64,000 nt of DNA from Chitinophaga japonensis (GTDB lineage: Bacteria > Bacteroidota > Bacteroidia > Chitinophagales > Chitinophagaceae): NCBI RefSeq assembly GCF_007830125.1, contig NZ_VLLG01000002.1:1620550-1684549 (forward strand), given 5' to 3'. Below, one piece after another: positions 26,845 through 34,104 of this stretch; positions within the stretch are counted from its first letter, which is position 1, and each line of letters begins with the position of its first letter. Below the pieces are notes generated by a model. The model had not been told where the DNA came from and ran no database searches. It worked only from the letters and a program-made list of their open reading frames with translations. The position numbers were made by a program, and so were the translations under genes.

Positions 26845-27523
26845 CAGAAGGTAGCTTGATCTGCCGCCAGTCAATAGGTGCTTCCGGCAGGGTAAACCGG
26901 ATGAACCGGATGGTGCGCCCGTTGCTGAGGTGCATCCTTTCATAATGGGTCTTTATCTGCAGCAGCGGCGGTACTTCCGGCAGCGCATACACGTCCGGTA
27001 TGTCTTCCAGCACTTTGCAGCCACATACGGCTGTTACCTCCTGTGTAAAGGCGTACAGCTCTTCGGAGTCCGTTTTCAGGTTGATGGTGGCGCCGGGCGC
27101 CAGCAGCGGCTGGTACACCTGCAGGAACCGGGGGTGCGTAAGCCGCTTTTTGGATTTTGACTTGCGCAGGAAGGGGTCCGGGAAGGTGATCCATATCTCC
27201 GAGATCTCTCCCGGCGCAAAGTACTGGCCCAGTTGCTCTATCTGGGTACGCAGGAAGGCCGCGTTGGGCAGCGGTTCTTCCAGGGCGGTTTTAGCGCCCC
27301 GCCAGATGCGGTTGCCTTTCAGGTCCACGCCCAGGAAGTTCCTTTCAGGAAAGTGCCGGGCCAGGGCCAGCGTATAATCGCCTTTGCCGCAGGCCAGCTC
27401 CAGGGTAAGCGGATGGGTATTTTTGAAAAACGCCCGCCACCGGCCCTGCATGCCTTCCGGGTAGATCAATACGTTCGGAAATGTTTCTATTTCAGCAAAG
27501 CGCTGCAGTTTCTTCTGTCCCAT
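26816..27523 (-). CDS. trmB: tRNA (guanine-N7-)-methyltransferase TrmB
   Basis: 235 residues from ATG 27523 (MGQKKLQRFAEIETF). The SAM-binding loop LELACGKGDYTLALA (about 44-58), GVDLKGNRIWRGA, the substrate motif WITFPDPFLRKSKSKKRLTH and the C-terminal THYERMHLSNGRTIRFIRF identify it. It makes m7G46 in the variable loop of tRNAs at the expense of SAM. Notably, a tRNA-like gene with an oversized variable region lies 127 nt upstream on the same strand, separated by a terminator. The stop overlaps the DUF5522 start. Confidence 0.95.
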   Translation of the reverse strand: MGQKKLQRFAEIETFPNVLIYPEGMQGRWRAFFKNTHPLTLELACGKGDYTLALARHFPERNFLGVDLKGNRIWRGAKTALEEPLPNAAFLRTQIEQLGQYFAPGEISEIWITFPDPFLRKSKSKKRLTHPRFLQVYQPLLAPGATINLKTDSEELYAFTQEVTAVCGCKVLEDIPDVYALPEVPPLLQIKTHYERMHLSNGRTIRFIRFTLPEAPIDWRQIKLPSDAATTEGTY

Positions 27524-27606
27524 CGGCAGCAAAAGTATTTCATTTTCACGTTAAAATAAATGGTACACAGGTTGGAACACAGGCAGGAAAGACGGTTGCA
27601 GGCAAT

Positions 27607-27641
27607 AAAAAACGGCCGTTCCATTTGATCTGAAACGGCCG
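27607..27641 (-). terminator. Intrinsic terminator after the tRNA-like gene
   Basis: On the minus strand CGGCCGTT (27641-27634) pairs with AACGGCCG (27620-27613) around a 13-nt loop and is followed by a run of T. It lies 8 nt past the tRNA-like 3' end. Confidence 0.88.
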
Positions 27642-27649
27642 CTTCCGGC

Positions 27650-27790
27650 TGTAGGAGAAGGATTCGAACCTTCACGGGGCGGTTAGCCTTAGCACAAATA
27701 AGATTAGTGGTCAACCCATTATGCTACGTTTATCCCGAACTCCCCACCCCCGAGACAAGAGGGCATGTCTGCCAATTCCATCACCCCACA
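27650..27790 (-). tRNA. tRNA-like gene with a very long variable region, apparent anticodon GUC
   Basis: A 141-nt RNA read by eye as a cloverleaf. The acceptor stem is TGTGGGG/TCCTACA with two G-U pairs. A leucine-like 3-bp D-stem (ATG/CAT) encloses a loop with GG. The anticodon arm is CCCTC, loop TTGTCTC, GGGGG, placing GUC at 34-36. The T-arm is standard (GAAGG, TTCGAAT, CCTTC). The base after the acceptor is G and no CCA is encoded. Between the anticodon stem and T-arm lie about 73 nt instead of 4-20, closed by GGGG/CCCC and containing further hairpins. It has its own promoter and terminator. It could be a divergent class II tRNA, an interrupted tRNA or an expressed pseudo-tRNA. Confidence 0.5.
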
Positions 27791-27841
27791 ATATTCAGTT
27801 GAAAGTGCTGTCAGTACCCTGATTCTGTACTTTCAATGATG

Positions 27842-27873
27842 CAAATCTAAATACAGGGGGGATTTTTTGCAAA
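27842..27873 (-). promoter_or_regulatory. Near-consensus promoter for the tRNA-like gene
   Basis: On the minus strand TTTG (27873-27870), a 20-nt spacer and TAGATTTG (27849-27842) match the Bacteroidota consensus in both boxes. Between it and the tRNA 5' end an 8-bp inverted repeat TTGAAAGT/ACTTTCAA would form in the leader. Confidence 0.8.
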
Positions 27874-27956
27874 TTTTTTAAGAAAAATTTTTGAAATTTC
27901 GATATTTTTTAAATATTTGCAAGTGTGTTTAATATAATCAAAAACAAATTGTAAAA

Positions 27957-28424
27957 ATGAGTCACAATTTGAATATTGACAAACTTGATCTTCAGATCAT
28001 CAGCGAGATGATGAACAATGCGGAGATCTCTTATGCCGACCTGGGGAAGAAACTGTTCGTTTCCGGCGGCACGATCCACGTTAGGATGAAGAAATTACAA
28101 GAGCTTGGTATCGTTAAAGGTACAAAATTACATGTAGATTTAAAAATGATCGGGTACGACGTGATCGCTTTTATCGGTATCTACCTGGAAAAAAGCTCCA
28201 TGTATGACACCGTGGCCAAGGAGCTGCGCAAGATACCGGAAATGGTGCGCCTGAACTATACCACCGGCAGCTACAGCATGTTCGCGGAGATCATCTGCAA
28301 GGACATAACCCAGCTCCGCCGGATACTCCATGATGAATTACAGAAGATCAAGGGAATAGAAAGAACGGAAACCCTCATTTCACTGGAGGAGAGCTTTTAC
28401 CGTACCATTAATGTAGTAGAGTAA
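27957..28424 (+). CDS. Lrp/AsnC family transcriptional regulator
   Basis: 155 residues. An N-terminal winged helix-turn-helix (about 5-62: LDKLDLQIISEMMNNAEISY, VSGGTIHVRMKKLQELGIV) is followed by the AsnC/RAM ligand-binding domain (about 70-150: MIGYDVIAFIGIYLEK, LNYTTGSYSMFAEIICKD). It should form octamers or dimers controlled by an amino acid or similar ligand and often regulates adjacent genes; here the divergent neighbour is the tRNA-like gene. The AT-rich spacer of about 165 nt offers room for operators, though no palindrome is clear. Confidence 0.93.
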   Translation: MSHNLNIDKLDLQIISEMMNNAEISYADLGKKLFVSGGTIHVRMKKLQELGIVKGTKLHVDLKMIGYDVIAFIGIYLEKSSMYDTVAKELRKIPEMVRLNYTTGSYSMFAEIICKDITQLRRILHDELQKIKGIERTETLISLEESFYRTINVVE

Positions 28425-28515
28425 ATTACCGCCACGCGTTGTGAAAAACAGAGATGCTTCACGCCTTCTTCCTGTATAGCGTACAGTAAAAACTATTTAG
28501 CGCGTATTTAAGGCA

Positions 28516-28665
28516 TTATTCACCTACAAAGCGTTGCAGCAGGGTAGCCAGCAGCGCCAGGTCTGCTTTTTCCACCGGGTAGGGCGTGCCTGGCGGCATG
28601 GCCGCCAGCGGTTGCTATTGCGCGCGGCTGCCTAATGCGCCGTGTAAGAGCAGGATAGGGGGCAT
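28516..28665 (-). pseudogene. Remnant of an alpha/beta hydrolase gene
   Basis: One reading frame of 50 codons from ATG 28665 to TAA 28516 is interrupted by TAG at codon 17. Before it stands a typical alpha/beta-hydrolase N-terminus, MPPILLLHGALGSRAQ, and after it QPLAAM, which is how the strand-helix normally continues. The sequence then jumps to a plausible hydrolase C-terminus (PVEKADLALLATLLQRF, GE, stop). About 200 residues, including the nucleophile, are missing. It is read as a decayed gene with a nonsense codon and a large internal deletion. It sits 11 nt behind the SDR gene on the same strand, so it was probably its operon partner. Confidence 0.7.
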
Positions 28666-28676
28666 AAATTTTCCTT

Positions 28677-29429
28677 TTACCTTGTTAAATATCCGCCGTC
28701 TACCGCATAGTAGGCGCCCGTAACAAAAGAGGATGCCGGCAGGCTAAGCCAGAGCACCAGTTCTGCCACTTCCTCCGGCTGGCCCAGCCGTCCTATGGGG
28801 TGCAGCGCTACCAGTTGTTGCATCGCTTCTTCCGTCATGTGCCGGGTGAGCAAGGGTGTTTCAATAAAGCCCGGCCCTACTGCATTAATGCGGATGCCCT
28901 GGCTGGCATATTCCATGGCGGCGCATTTTGTAAGCCCTACCACCCCGTGCTTGGCGGCTACATAGGCGCTGGAGTTGGCAAAGCCCACCTGCCCCAGTAT
29001 GGACGCCATGTTCACAATCACCCCGCCGCCGTTTTGCAGCATGGCCGGTATCTGGTACCGCATGCCGTAGAAAACCCCGTTCAGGTTAATGGCGATCACT
29101 TTCTGCCATTCGCTGATGGCGTATTCGCCTGCCGGAGCGCTTTCCCCGCCTATGCCGGCATTGTTGCAGGCAATGTCCAGCCGCTTGTAGTGCGCCAGGG
29201 TTTGCGCGGTGAGCGATTCGGCATCTTCTGGCCTGCCCGCGTCCGAGCGGAAGAAAACGGCCTGGCCCCCGGCCTTCACAATGTTTTCCGCCACCTCGGT
29301 GCCGCCTTTTTCGTCAATATCCGCTACTACCACCCGGGCGCCGTTCCGGGCAAACAGTTCGGCCACACTGCGGCCAATGCCGGAGCCGGCTCCGGTTATC
29401 AGCGCAACTTTATTTTTTAACTGTTTCAT
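28677..29429 (-). CDS. Short-chain dehydrogenase/reductase
   Basis: 250 residues of the classical SDR type: nucleotide-binding TGAGSGIG (about 13-20), ADIDEKGG implying NAD preference through the Asp after strand 2, NNAGIGG, catalytic Ser in NMASILGQVGF and YVAAK, and a C-terminal AVDGGYLTR. The likely reaction is oxidation or reduction of a hydroxy/keto substrate; the exact one is not visible. Downstream lies only the decayed hydrolase remnant, so the original two-gene unit has probably lost one activity. Confidence 0.92.
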   Translation of the reverse strand: MKQLKNKVALITGAGSGIGRSVAELFARNGARVVVADIDEKGGTEVAENIVKAGGQAVFFRSDAGRPEDAESLTAQTLAHYKRLDIACNNAGIGGESAPAGEYAISEWQKVIAINLNGVFYGMRYQIPAMLQNGGGVIVNMASILGQVGFANSSAYVAAKHGVVGLTKCAAMEYASQGIRINAVGPGFIETPLLTRHMTEEAMQQLVALHPIGRLGQPEEVAELVLWLSLPASSFVTGAYYAVDGGYLTR

Positions 29430-29543
29430 GGTGAATGTTTGAATTTTTAATGGTCTCCCCGGAGCCCTGTCAACATGCTACCTGGCAGGAAATGCCGGTC
29501 GCATGTGTTAATGTTTTTCTAAGGTCCGCCGGAACCCCAATGT

Positions 29544-29578
29544 TTTGAGGCTATATATGATTTTTTTTGCTAAGTTTG
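29544..29578 (+). promoter_or_regulatory. Promoter for DUF4290-murA
   Basis: TAAGTTTG at 29571-29578 fits TAnnTTTG exactly; TTTG at 29544-29547 is 23 nt upstream, slightly wider than usual. The leader to the start at 29685 would be about 100 nt. Confidence 0.45.
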
Positions 29579-29684
29579 CAGGTACGGTTACTTCACAGTA
29601 CAAAGTACATTTTATTCCCTACTTTGTTTCTTCCCGTAAGTTGACTAACAATCCAGTTGAAATTATTGTTTTTAAATTCAGATA

Positions 29685-30362
29685 ATGGAATATAATACCA
29701 CTCGCAACCATTTGATAATGAAGGAGTATGGCAGGAACATCCAGAAGATGATCGAATACCTGCTGACCATAGAGGACAGAGACCAGCGCCAGAGCAATGC
29801 CATGGCTTTAATAGAGCTGATGGGCACGTTAAACCCCCACCTCCGTAACGTAGAAGATTTCAGGCATAAACTGTGGGATCACCTTTTCCTGATCTCCGAT
29901 TTTAAGCTGGATGTGGAATCTCCGTATCCCATCCCCACCCGCGAAACATTAAAGTACAAGCCGGAAAGGCTGGAATATCCTAAAAAATATCCCAAGCTCC
30001 GCCACTTCGGCCGGAACCTGGAGGCCGTTATTGAAAAGGCCATGCACGAGACCGACCAGGAAAAGCGGGAAGGCTTTGCCCAGTGCATTGGCAACTACAT
30101 GAAGCTGGCCTACAGCAACTGGCACAAGGAAAGCGTGCATGATGACGCTGTAAAATCCGAACTGGCTGCCATTACAGAGGGGCAGTTGGAATACCAGGCG
30201 GGCAGCGGCACCAGCTACACCCCGCCCCCCAGCGATTTCCACCGTGCAGGCAGCGGCGGAGGCGGCGCCAAGCGCAGCAAAACCTACCAGCAGAACAAGT
30301 ACAAGAGCAGCAACGGTAAAACCAGTAAACACAGCAATAAATACAAAAACAGGAACAAGTGA
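29685..30362 (+). CDS. DUF4290 domain protein
   Basis: 225 residues. The DUF4290 domain covers about 1-170 (MEYNTTRNHLIMKEYGRNIQ, MALIELMGTLNPHLR, YPKLRHFGRNLEAVIEKAM), largely helical. A disordered tail rich in Gly, Ser, Lys and Asn follows (about 185-225), likely to bind nucleic acid or protein. The family is specific to Bacteroidota and of unknown function. It nearly always precedes murA, as here: its TGA overlaps the GTG start of murA (GTGA at 30359-30362), implying coupled translation and perhaps a link to cell-wall synthesis. Confidence 0.88.
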   Translation: MEYNTTRNHLIMKEYGRNIQKMIEYLLTIEDRDQRQSNAMALIELMGTLNPHLRNVEDFRHKLWDHLFLISDFKLDVESPYPIPTRETLKYKPERLEYPKKYPKLRHFGRNLEAVIEKAMHETDQEKREGFAQCIGNYMKLAYSNWHKESVHDDAVKSELAAITEGQLEYQAGSGTSYTPPPSDFHRAGSGGGGAKRSKTYQQNKYKSSNGKTSKHSNKYKNRNK

Positions 30363-31669
30363 GCAGCGCTTTTGAAGTAAGAGGCGGCCATCGTCTTAAG
30401 GGGGAAATTACGCCCCAGGGTGCCAAAAACGAAGCTTTACAGATTATCAGCGCAATATTGCTGACACCGGAAAAAGTGACCATCAGCAATATACCGGACA
30501 TACTGGACGTGAACCTGCTGATAGAATTATTGAGTGATATCGGCGTAGAGGTAAACCGCATCAGCCGCGATACCTGTGAGTTTACCGCCGCCCGGATCGA
30601 TATGGCTTACCTCCAGAGCCCGGAATTCAAAAAGAAGTCCGGCAGGCTCAGGGGCTCCGTAATGATTGCCGGCCCCCTGCTGGCCCGCTTTGGAAAGGCC
30701 TATATTCCCAAGCCCGGCGGCGACAAGATAGGCCGCCGCCGCCTGGATACCCACATCATCGGGTTTGAGAAGCTGGGTGTGCGCTTTGTGTATGACAATG
30801 ACGACAATTTTTTCCGCCTGGATGCGGCAGACGGCCTGAAAGGCGCCTACATGCTGCTGGATGAGCCCTCCGTTACCGGTACCGCCAATATTATAATGGC
30901 CGCCGTAATGGCCCGGGGAACCACCACCATTTATAATGCCGCCTGCGAGCCGTATATACAACAGCTCTGCAAAATGCTGAACAGCATGGGCGCCCGGATC
31001 AGCGGGGTAGGTTCCAACCTCATCACCATTGAAGGCGTAAGCTCCCTTAAAGGCTGCAGCCACAGCATGCTGCCTGATATGATAGAGATCGGTTCTTTCA
31101 TTGGCCTGGCTGCCATGACGCAAAGCGAGATCACCATCCGCAATGCCGGCGTGGAGCACCTGGGCATTATACCGGAAAAATTCCGCCAACTGGGCATCCG
31201 GTTGGAGCTGAAAGGCAACGACATCTATATACCGGCCCAGGAATCTTACGAGATACAGACCTTCCTGGACGGTTCCATCCTTACCGTATACGATCATCCC
31301 TGGCCGGGCTTTACGCCGGACCTGCTCAGCATTGTGCTGGTAGTAGCCACACAGGCCAGGGGCAGCGTCATGATCCACCAGAAAATGTTCGAAAGCCGGC
31401 TGTTCTTCGTAGACAAACTGATAGACATGGGCGCACAGATCGTACTTTGCGACCCGCATCGCGCCGTAGTGATAGGGCTGGGCCGCCAGCACCTGCTGAG
31501 AGGCATCACCATGTCATCGCCCGACATACGCGCTGGTGTAGCCCTGCTTATCGCCGCCCTCAGCGCCGAAGGCAAAAGCACCATCCAGAACATTGAACAG
31601 ATAGACCGCGGTTATCAGTATATTGATGAAAGGCTCAGGAAACTGGGTGCGGATATTAAGAGAGTGTAA
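30359..31669 (+). CDS. murA: UDP-N-acetylglucosamine 1-carboxyvinyltransferase (MurA), Asp variant
   Basis: 436 residues with a GTG start overlapping the DUF4290 stop. It transfers enolpyruvate from PEP to UDP-GlcNAc, the first committed step of peptidoglycan synthesis. Lys22-Asn23 (GAKNEAL) and the two inside-out alpha/beta domains are present. The catalytic loop that reads GGCAIGAR in E. coli is PGGDKIGRR here, so the Cys115 equivalent is Asp122. Known Cys-to-Asp MurA variants remain active and are insensitive to fosfomycin. Gmk follows after 12 nt, probably in the same transcript. Confidence 0.95.
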   Translation: MSSAFEVRGGHRLKGEITPQGAKNEALQIISAILLTPEKVTISNIPDILDVNLLIELLSDIGVEVNRISRDTCEFTAARIDMAYLQSPEFKKKSGRLRGSVMIAGPLLARFGKAYIPKPGGDKIGRRRLDTHIIGFEKLGVRFVYDNDDNFFRLDAADGLKGAYMLLDEPSVTGTANIIMAAVMARGTTTIYNAACEPYIQQLCKMLNSMGARISGVGSNLITIEGVSSLKGCSHSMLPDMIEIGSFIGLAAMTQSEITIRNAGVEHLGIIPEKFRQLGIRLELKGNDIYIPAQESYEIQTFLDGSILTVYDHPWPGFTPDLLSIVLVVATQARGSVMIHQKMFESRLFFVDKLIDMGAQIVLCDPHRAVVIGLGRQHLLRGITMSSPDIRAGVALLIAALSAEGKSTIQNIEQIDRGYQYIDERLRKLGADIKRV

Positions 31670-31681
31670 TTTCAAGCAAGG

Positions 31682-32248
31682 ATGTCATCGCAAAAGATCA
31701 TCATCATCACTGCGCCGTCCGGTGCAGGTAAAACCACTATTGTAAGAAAACTATTATCGGAGCTGCCGCAACTGGCCTTTTCCATTTCCGCCAGCACACG
31801 CCGGCCCCGGGAAGCAGAAGTGCACGGGAAGGACTACTATTTCCTGACCACGGAGGAGTTTCACCGCAAAATAGAAGAGGACGCCTTTGCCGAATACGAA
31901 ATGGTGTACGCCGGCAAATATTATGGCACTCTCAAAAGCGAGCTGCAGCGCATATGGGACCATGAGCAGGTGCCCCTGGTGGACATAGACGTAAAAGGCG
32001 CGCTTTCCATCAAGGAAAAGTACCAGGAGGCTGCGCTCAGCATTTTTATACAGCCGCCTTCCCTGGAGGCGCTCCGCCTGCGCCTCAGCGAGCGGGGCAC
32101 GGAAACCCCCTCTTCCCTGGAGGAGCGCCTGGCTAAAGCCCGTTACGAGCTGTCCTTTGCGCATGAATTTGACGCCATTGTGCTGAACGACGAGCTGGAA
32201 ACGGCCTGTAAGGCGGTAAAGGACCTGGTGTTAAAGTTCATTGGTTAA
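31682..32248 (+). CDS. gmk: Guanylate kinase
   Basis: 188 residues. P-loop APSGAGKTT (about 11-19), GMP-binding SASTRRPREAEVHGKDYYF and EYEMVYAGKYYGT, and the LID region with LSERGTETPSSLEERL are as expected. It phosphorylates GMP to GDP. It follows murA by 12 nt on the plus strand and precedes the CBS-domain membrane protein by 19 nt. Confidence 0.96.
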   Translation: MSSQKIIIITAPSGAGKTTIVRKLLSELPQLAFSISASTRRPREAEVHGKDYYFLTTEEFHRKIEEDAFAEYEMVYAGKYYGTLKSELQRIWDHEQVPLVDIDVKGALSIKEKYQEAALSIFIQPPSLEALRLRLSERGTETPSSLEERLAKARYELSFAHEFDAIVLNDELETACKAVKDLVLKFIG

Positions 32249-32267
32249 AACCTTATATTTGTTAACG

Positions 32268-33536
32268 ATGGACAGTTACACTATTCTGGTATTAGCGTTC
32301 CTGGTACTGCTGGCAGGCTTCTTTGCCGGGCTGGAAACCGCTTTTGCCAATGTTAATAAGCTCAGTATCGAGCTGAAGAAGAAGCAGGGCCATGCCACCG
32401 GCAAGATACTGGCCAGCTTCAATGAAAACCCCGGCCGTTTCCTGGCCACCAGCCTCCTGGGCCTCAGTATTGTGCTGGTTATCTACAGCATCCTGTTCGC
32501 CGGTATCTTTCAGCCCCTTTGGGAGGCCGTTGTACCGCCGGCGGAAAGCACGGCTTTTCAGCCCGCGCTGCTCCTGATGGAAGTGCTGGTAGCTACCTTC
32601 ATCGTGCTGTTCCTGGGCTTTTTCATCCCGCGGGCGGTTTTCCGTTCCCGCCCGGAAACCCTCCTCAGCTTTTTTGCGCTGCCGGTATCCGTTATATCCA
32701 AGCCCCTGTATGTAATAGGCAACCTGCTGGTATCCGTTTCCGAATGGATACTTAAATACCTGTTCAATGTGCGGATACTGGAAAACCGGCCCTCTTTTGC
32801 CCGGGTGGACGTGGAGCACTTCATCCGCCAGTCGCAGCAGCATTTTGCAGAGAACCAGGAGCTGAATACGGAGCTGTTTGAGAATGCGCTGTCCCTGGCT
32901 CATGTGAAGATCCGCGGTTGCCTCATTCCCCGGAAGGAGATAGAGGCCCTGGAAATTACCACGCCTATTGCCGAAACCCGGCGCAAGTTCATGGAAACCA
33001 AGCTGTCCAAGATCATTATCTACGAACAGACCATTGACAATATCCTGGGGTATATCCACCAGTTGGACATGTTCAAGAACCCGGCAGACATCCCGGCCAT
33101 CCTGCACCCGATCATGGTGGTGCCGGAAACGATGAGCGCCATAGACCTGCTCAGCAAGTTCAACAAGGAGCGTAAGAGTATTGCCTGGGTAGTGGACGAG
33201 TTTGGCGGCACCGCCGGCATTGTGACCATAGAGGACGTGCTGGAGGAGATCTTTGGCGAGATCAGGGACGAGCATGACGTGGAGGAATTCGTGGAAAAGC
33301 AGATCGCTGAAAAAGAGTACATCTTTTCCGGGCGGCTGGAGCTGGACTACCTGAATGAGCGTTACGGCTTTGATTTCCCGGAAGATGAAAGCGAGACCCT
33401 GTCCGGCTATATCATTAACCACCATGAAACCATTCCCAAGCTGAAGGAGCGCATTATCATCGATGACTATGAGTTTGATGTGCTGAATGTGACGGAAACC
33501 CGGATCGAGATGGTGAAAATGAAAATTCTGGCCTGA
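32268..33536 (+). CDS. CNNM/CBS-domain membrane protein (HlyC/CorC family)
   Basis: 422 residues from ATG 32268; an earlier in-frame ATG at 32241 would overlap gmk. A CNNM (DUF21) transmembrane domain with about four helices (residues 1-150, LVLLAGFFAGLETAFANVN) is followed by two CBS motifs (about 195-320, ending AWVVDEFGGTAGIVTIEDVLEEIFGEI) and a CorC/HlyC C-terminal domain (about 335-420). Family members are Mg2+/Co2+ exporters or membrane-integrity factors; the haemolysin label is historical. It is the last gene before a 568-nt non-coding gap. Confidence 0.92.
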   Translation: MDSYTILVLAFLVLLAGFFAGLETAFANVNKLSIELKKKQGHATGKILASFNENPGRFLATSLLGLSIVLVIYSILFAGIFQPLWEAVVPPAESTAFQPALLLMEVLVATFIVLFLGFFIPRAVFRSRPETLLSFFALPVSVISKPLYVIGNLLVSVSEWILKYLFNVRILENRPSFARVDVEHFIRQSQQHFAENQELNTELFENALSLAHVKIRGCLIPRKEIEALEITTPIAETRRKFMETKLSKIIIYEQTIDNILGYIHQLDMFKNPADIPAILHPIMVVPETMSAIDLLSKFNKERKSIAWVVDEFGGTAGIVTIEDVLEEIFGEIRDEHDVEEFVEKQIAEKEYIFSGRLELDYLNERYGFDFPEDESETLSGYIINHHETIPKLKERIIIDDYEFDVLNVTETRIEMVKMKILA

Positions 33537-33570
33537 TTTTCTTTACAAGTTCAAAGAAAAAAAGCGCCCC

Positions 33571-33603
33571 CTTGACATTGTTGTATTTTTTTTAATATAT
33601 TTG
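33571..33603 (+). promoter_or_regulatory. Promoter-like sequence in the gap before tatC (first)
   Basis: CTTG at 33571-33574, a 21-nt spacer and TATATTTG at 33596-33603, an exact TAnnTTTG. The predicted transcript begins near 33610, where CAAATGT (33610-33616) can pair with ACATTTG (33699-33705). Confidence 0.4.
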
Positions 33604-33769
33604 CATTATCAAATGTGGGGAAAGCCTGCAAAATTGATTGAGTAACCCGTTGCTAAATCGATTTAAAAAAAGTAGTAGGAATTTAACACGGATTTTATAC
33701 ATTTGCTGTGGTTGATGTAACACTATTATTTGATTTTTGTTAAAGGGTTGTAAAAAAAATTGTTACAAC

Positions 33770-33800
33770 ATTGATAATAAAAGAATTCTTGCTATTTTTG
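33770..33800 (+). promoter_or_regulatory. Promoter of the structured RNA upstream of tatC
   Basis: ATTG at 33770-33773 (one mismatch from TTTG), a 19-nt spacer and TATTTTTG at 33793-33800, an exact -7 box. It predicts a start near 33807. Confidence 0.6.
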
Positions 33801-33806
33801 TGATAG

Positions 33807-33972
33807 AAATTTAAGACGCAACCAGAGATAAAACTTATTTTGAAAGCTTGCCATCAATCGAATAAGTAGCAAATCTGGAAGCAGAAGACATTCTCGAATT
33901 CAACTTTTTTGGGGTTAACAAACAATGGATGAAAGGCCGGCTCTTGATTCTTCTTGGGCTGGCTCTTTTTTT
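33807..33972 (+). ncRNA. Candidate small structured RNA, about 165 nt
   Basis: Bounded by a promoter at 33770-33800 and an intrinsic terminator at 33936-33972. The 5' half folds into a nested stem: CCAGA/TCTGG (33822-33826 with 33874-33878), ACTTATT/AATAAGT (33833-33839 with 33861-33867) and TTGA/TCAA (33840-33843 with 33854-33857). A symmetrical 6/6 internal loop (GATAAA, AGCAAA) lies between the first two. A single-stranded linker with GGGGTTAACAAACAATGG follows and could carry a target-pairing site. No good protein frame is present. It does not have the long single hairpin of 6S RNA. It matches no family recognised by eye; both ends are estimates. Confidence 0.5.
33936..33972 (+). terminator. 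Intrinsic terminator upstream of tatC
   Basis: GCCGGCTC (33936-33943) pairs with GGGCTGGC (33956-33963) with two G-U pairs, then TCTTTTTTT. It would end the small RNA and separate it from tatC. Confidence 0.75.
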
Positions 33973-34050
33973 ATAGCTATCTCCCGTCACGCTTTACTAC
34001 CTTCACTTTCGCGGCTATCTAATTTTTCCGTTTTCCTTTGCGCCTTTCTA

Positions 34051-34058
34051 TATATTTG
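34051..34058 (+). promoter_or_regulatory. -7 element (TATATTTG) of tatC
   Basis: An exact TAnnTTTG 46 nt before the tatC start; the -33 region is T-rich but lacks TTTG. Confidence 0.4.
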
Positions 34059-34104
34059 TGCTCTTGAATTCGTACTAATTCTACACTGATCTACTTTAGG
34101 TAAA

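Noticed and set aside
27650..27790. tmRNA (ssrA)
   Set aside because: Too short, and the ends lack the usual tmRNA acceptor sequence and any tag-encoding frame.
33807..33972. 6S RNA
   Set aside because: The ends are not complementary and there is no single long hairpin with a central bubble; it folds as a 5' stem-loop plus terminator.
33925..34089. 54-residue frame starting MDERPALDSSWAG
   Set aside because: It runs through the terminator hairpin and the tatC promoter and has no conserved-looking composition; better explained as non-coding.
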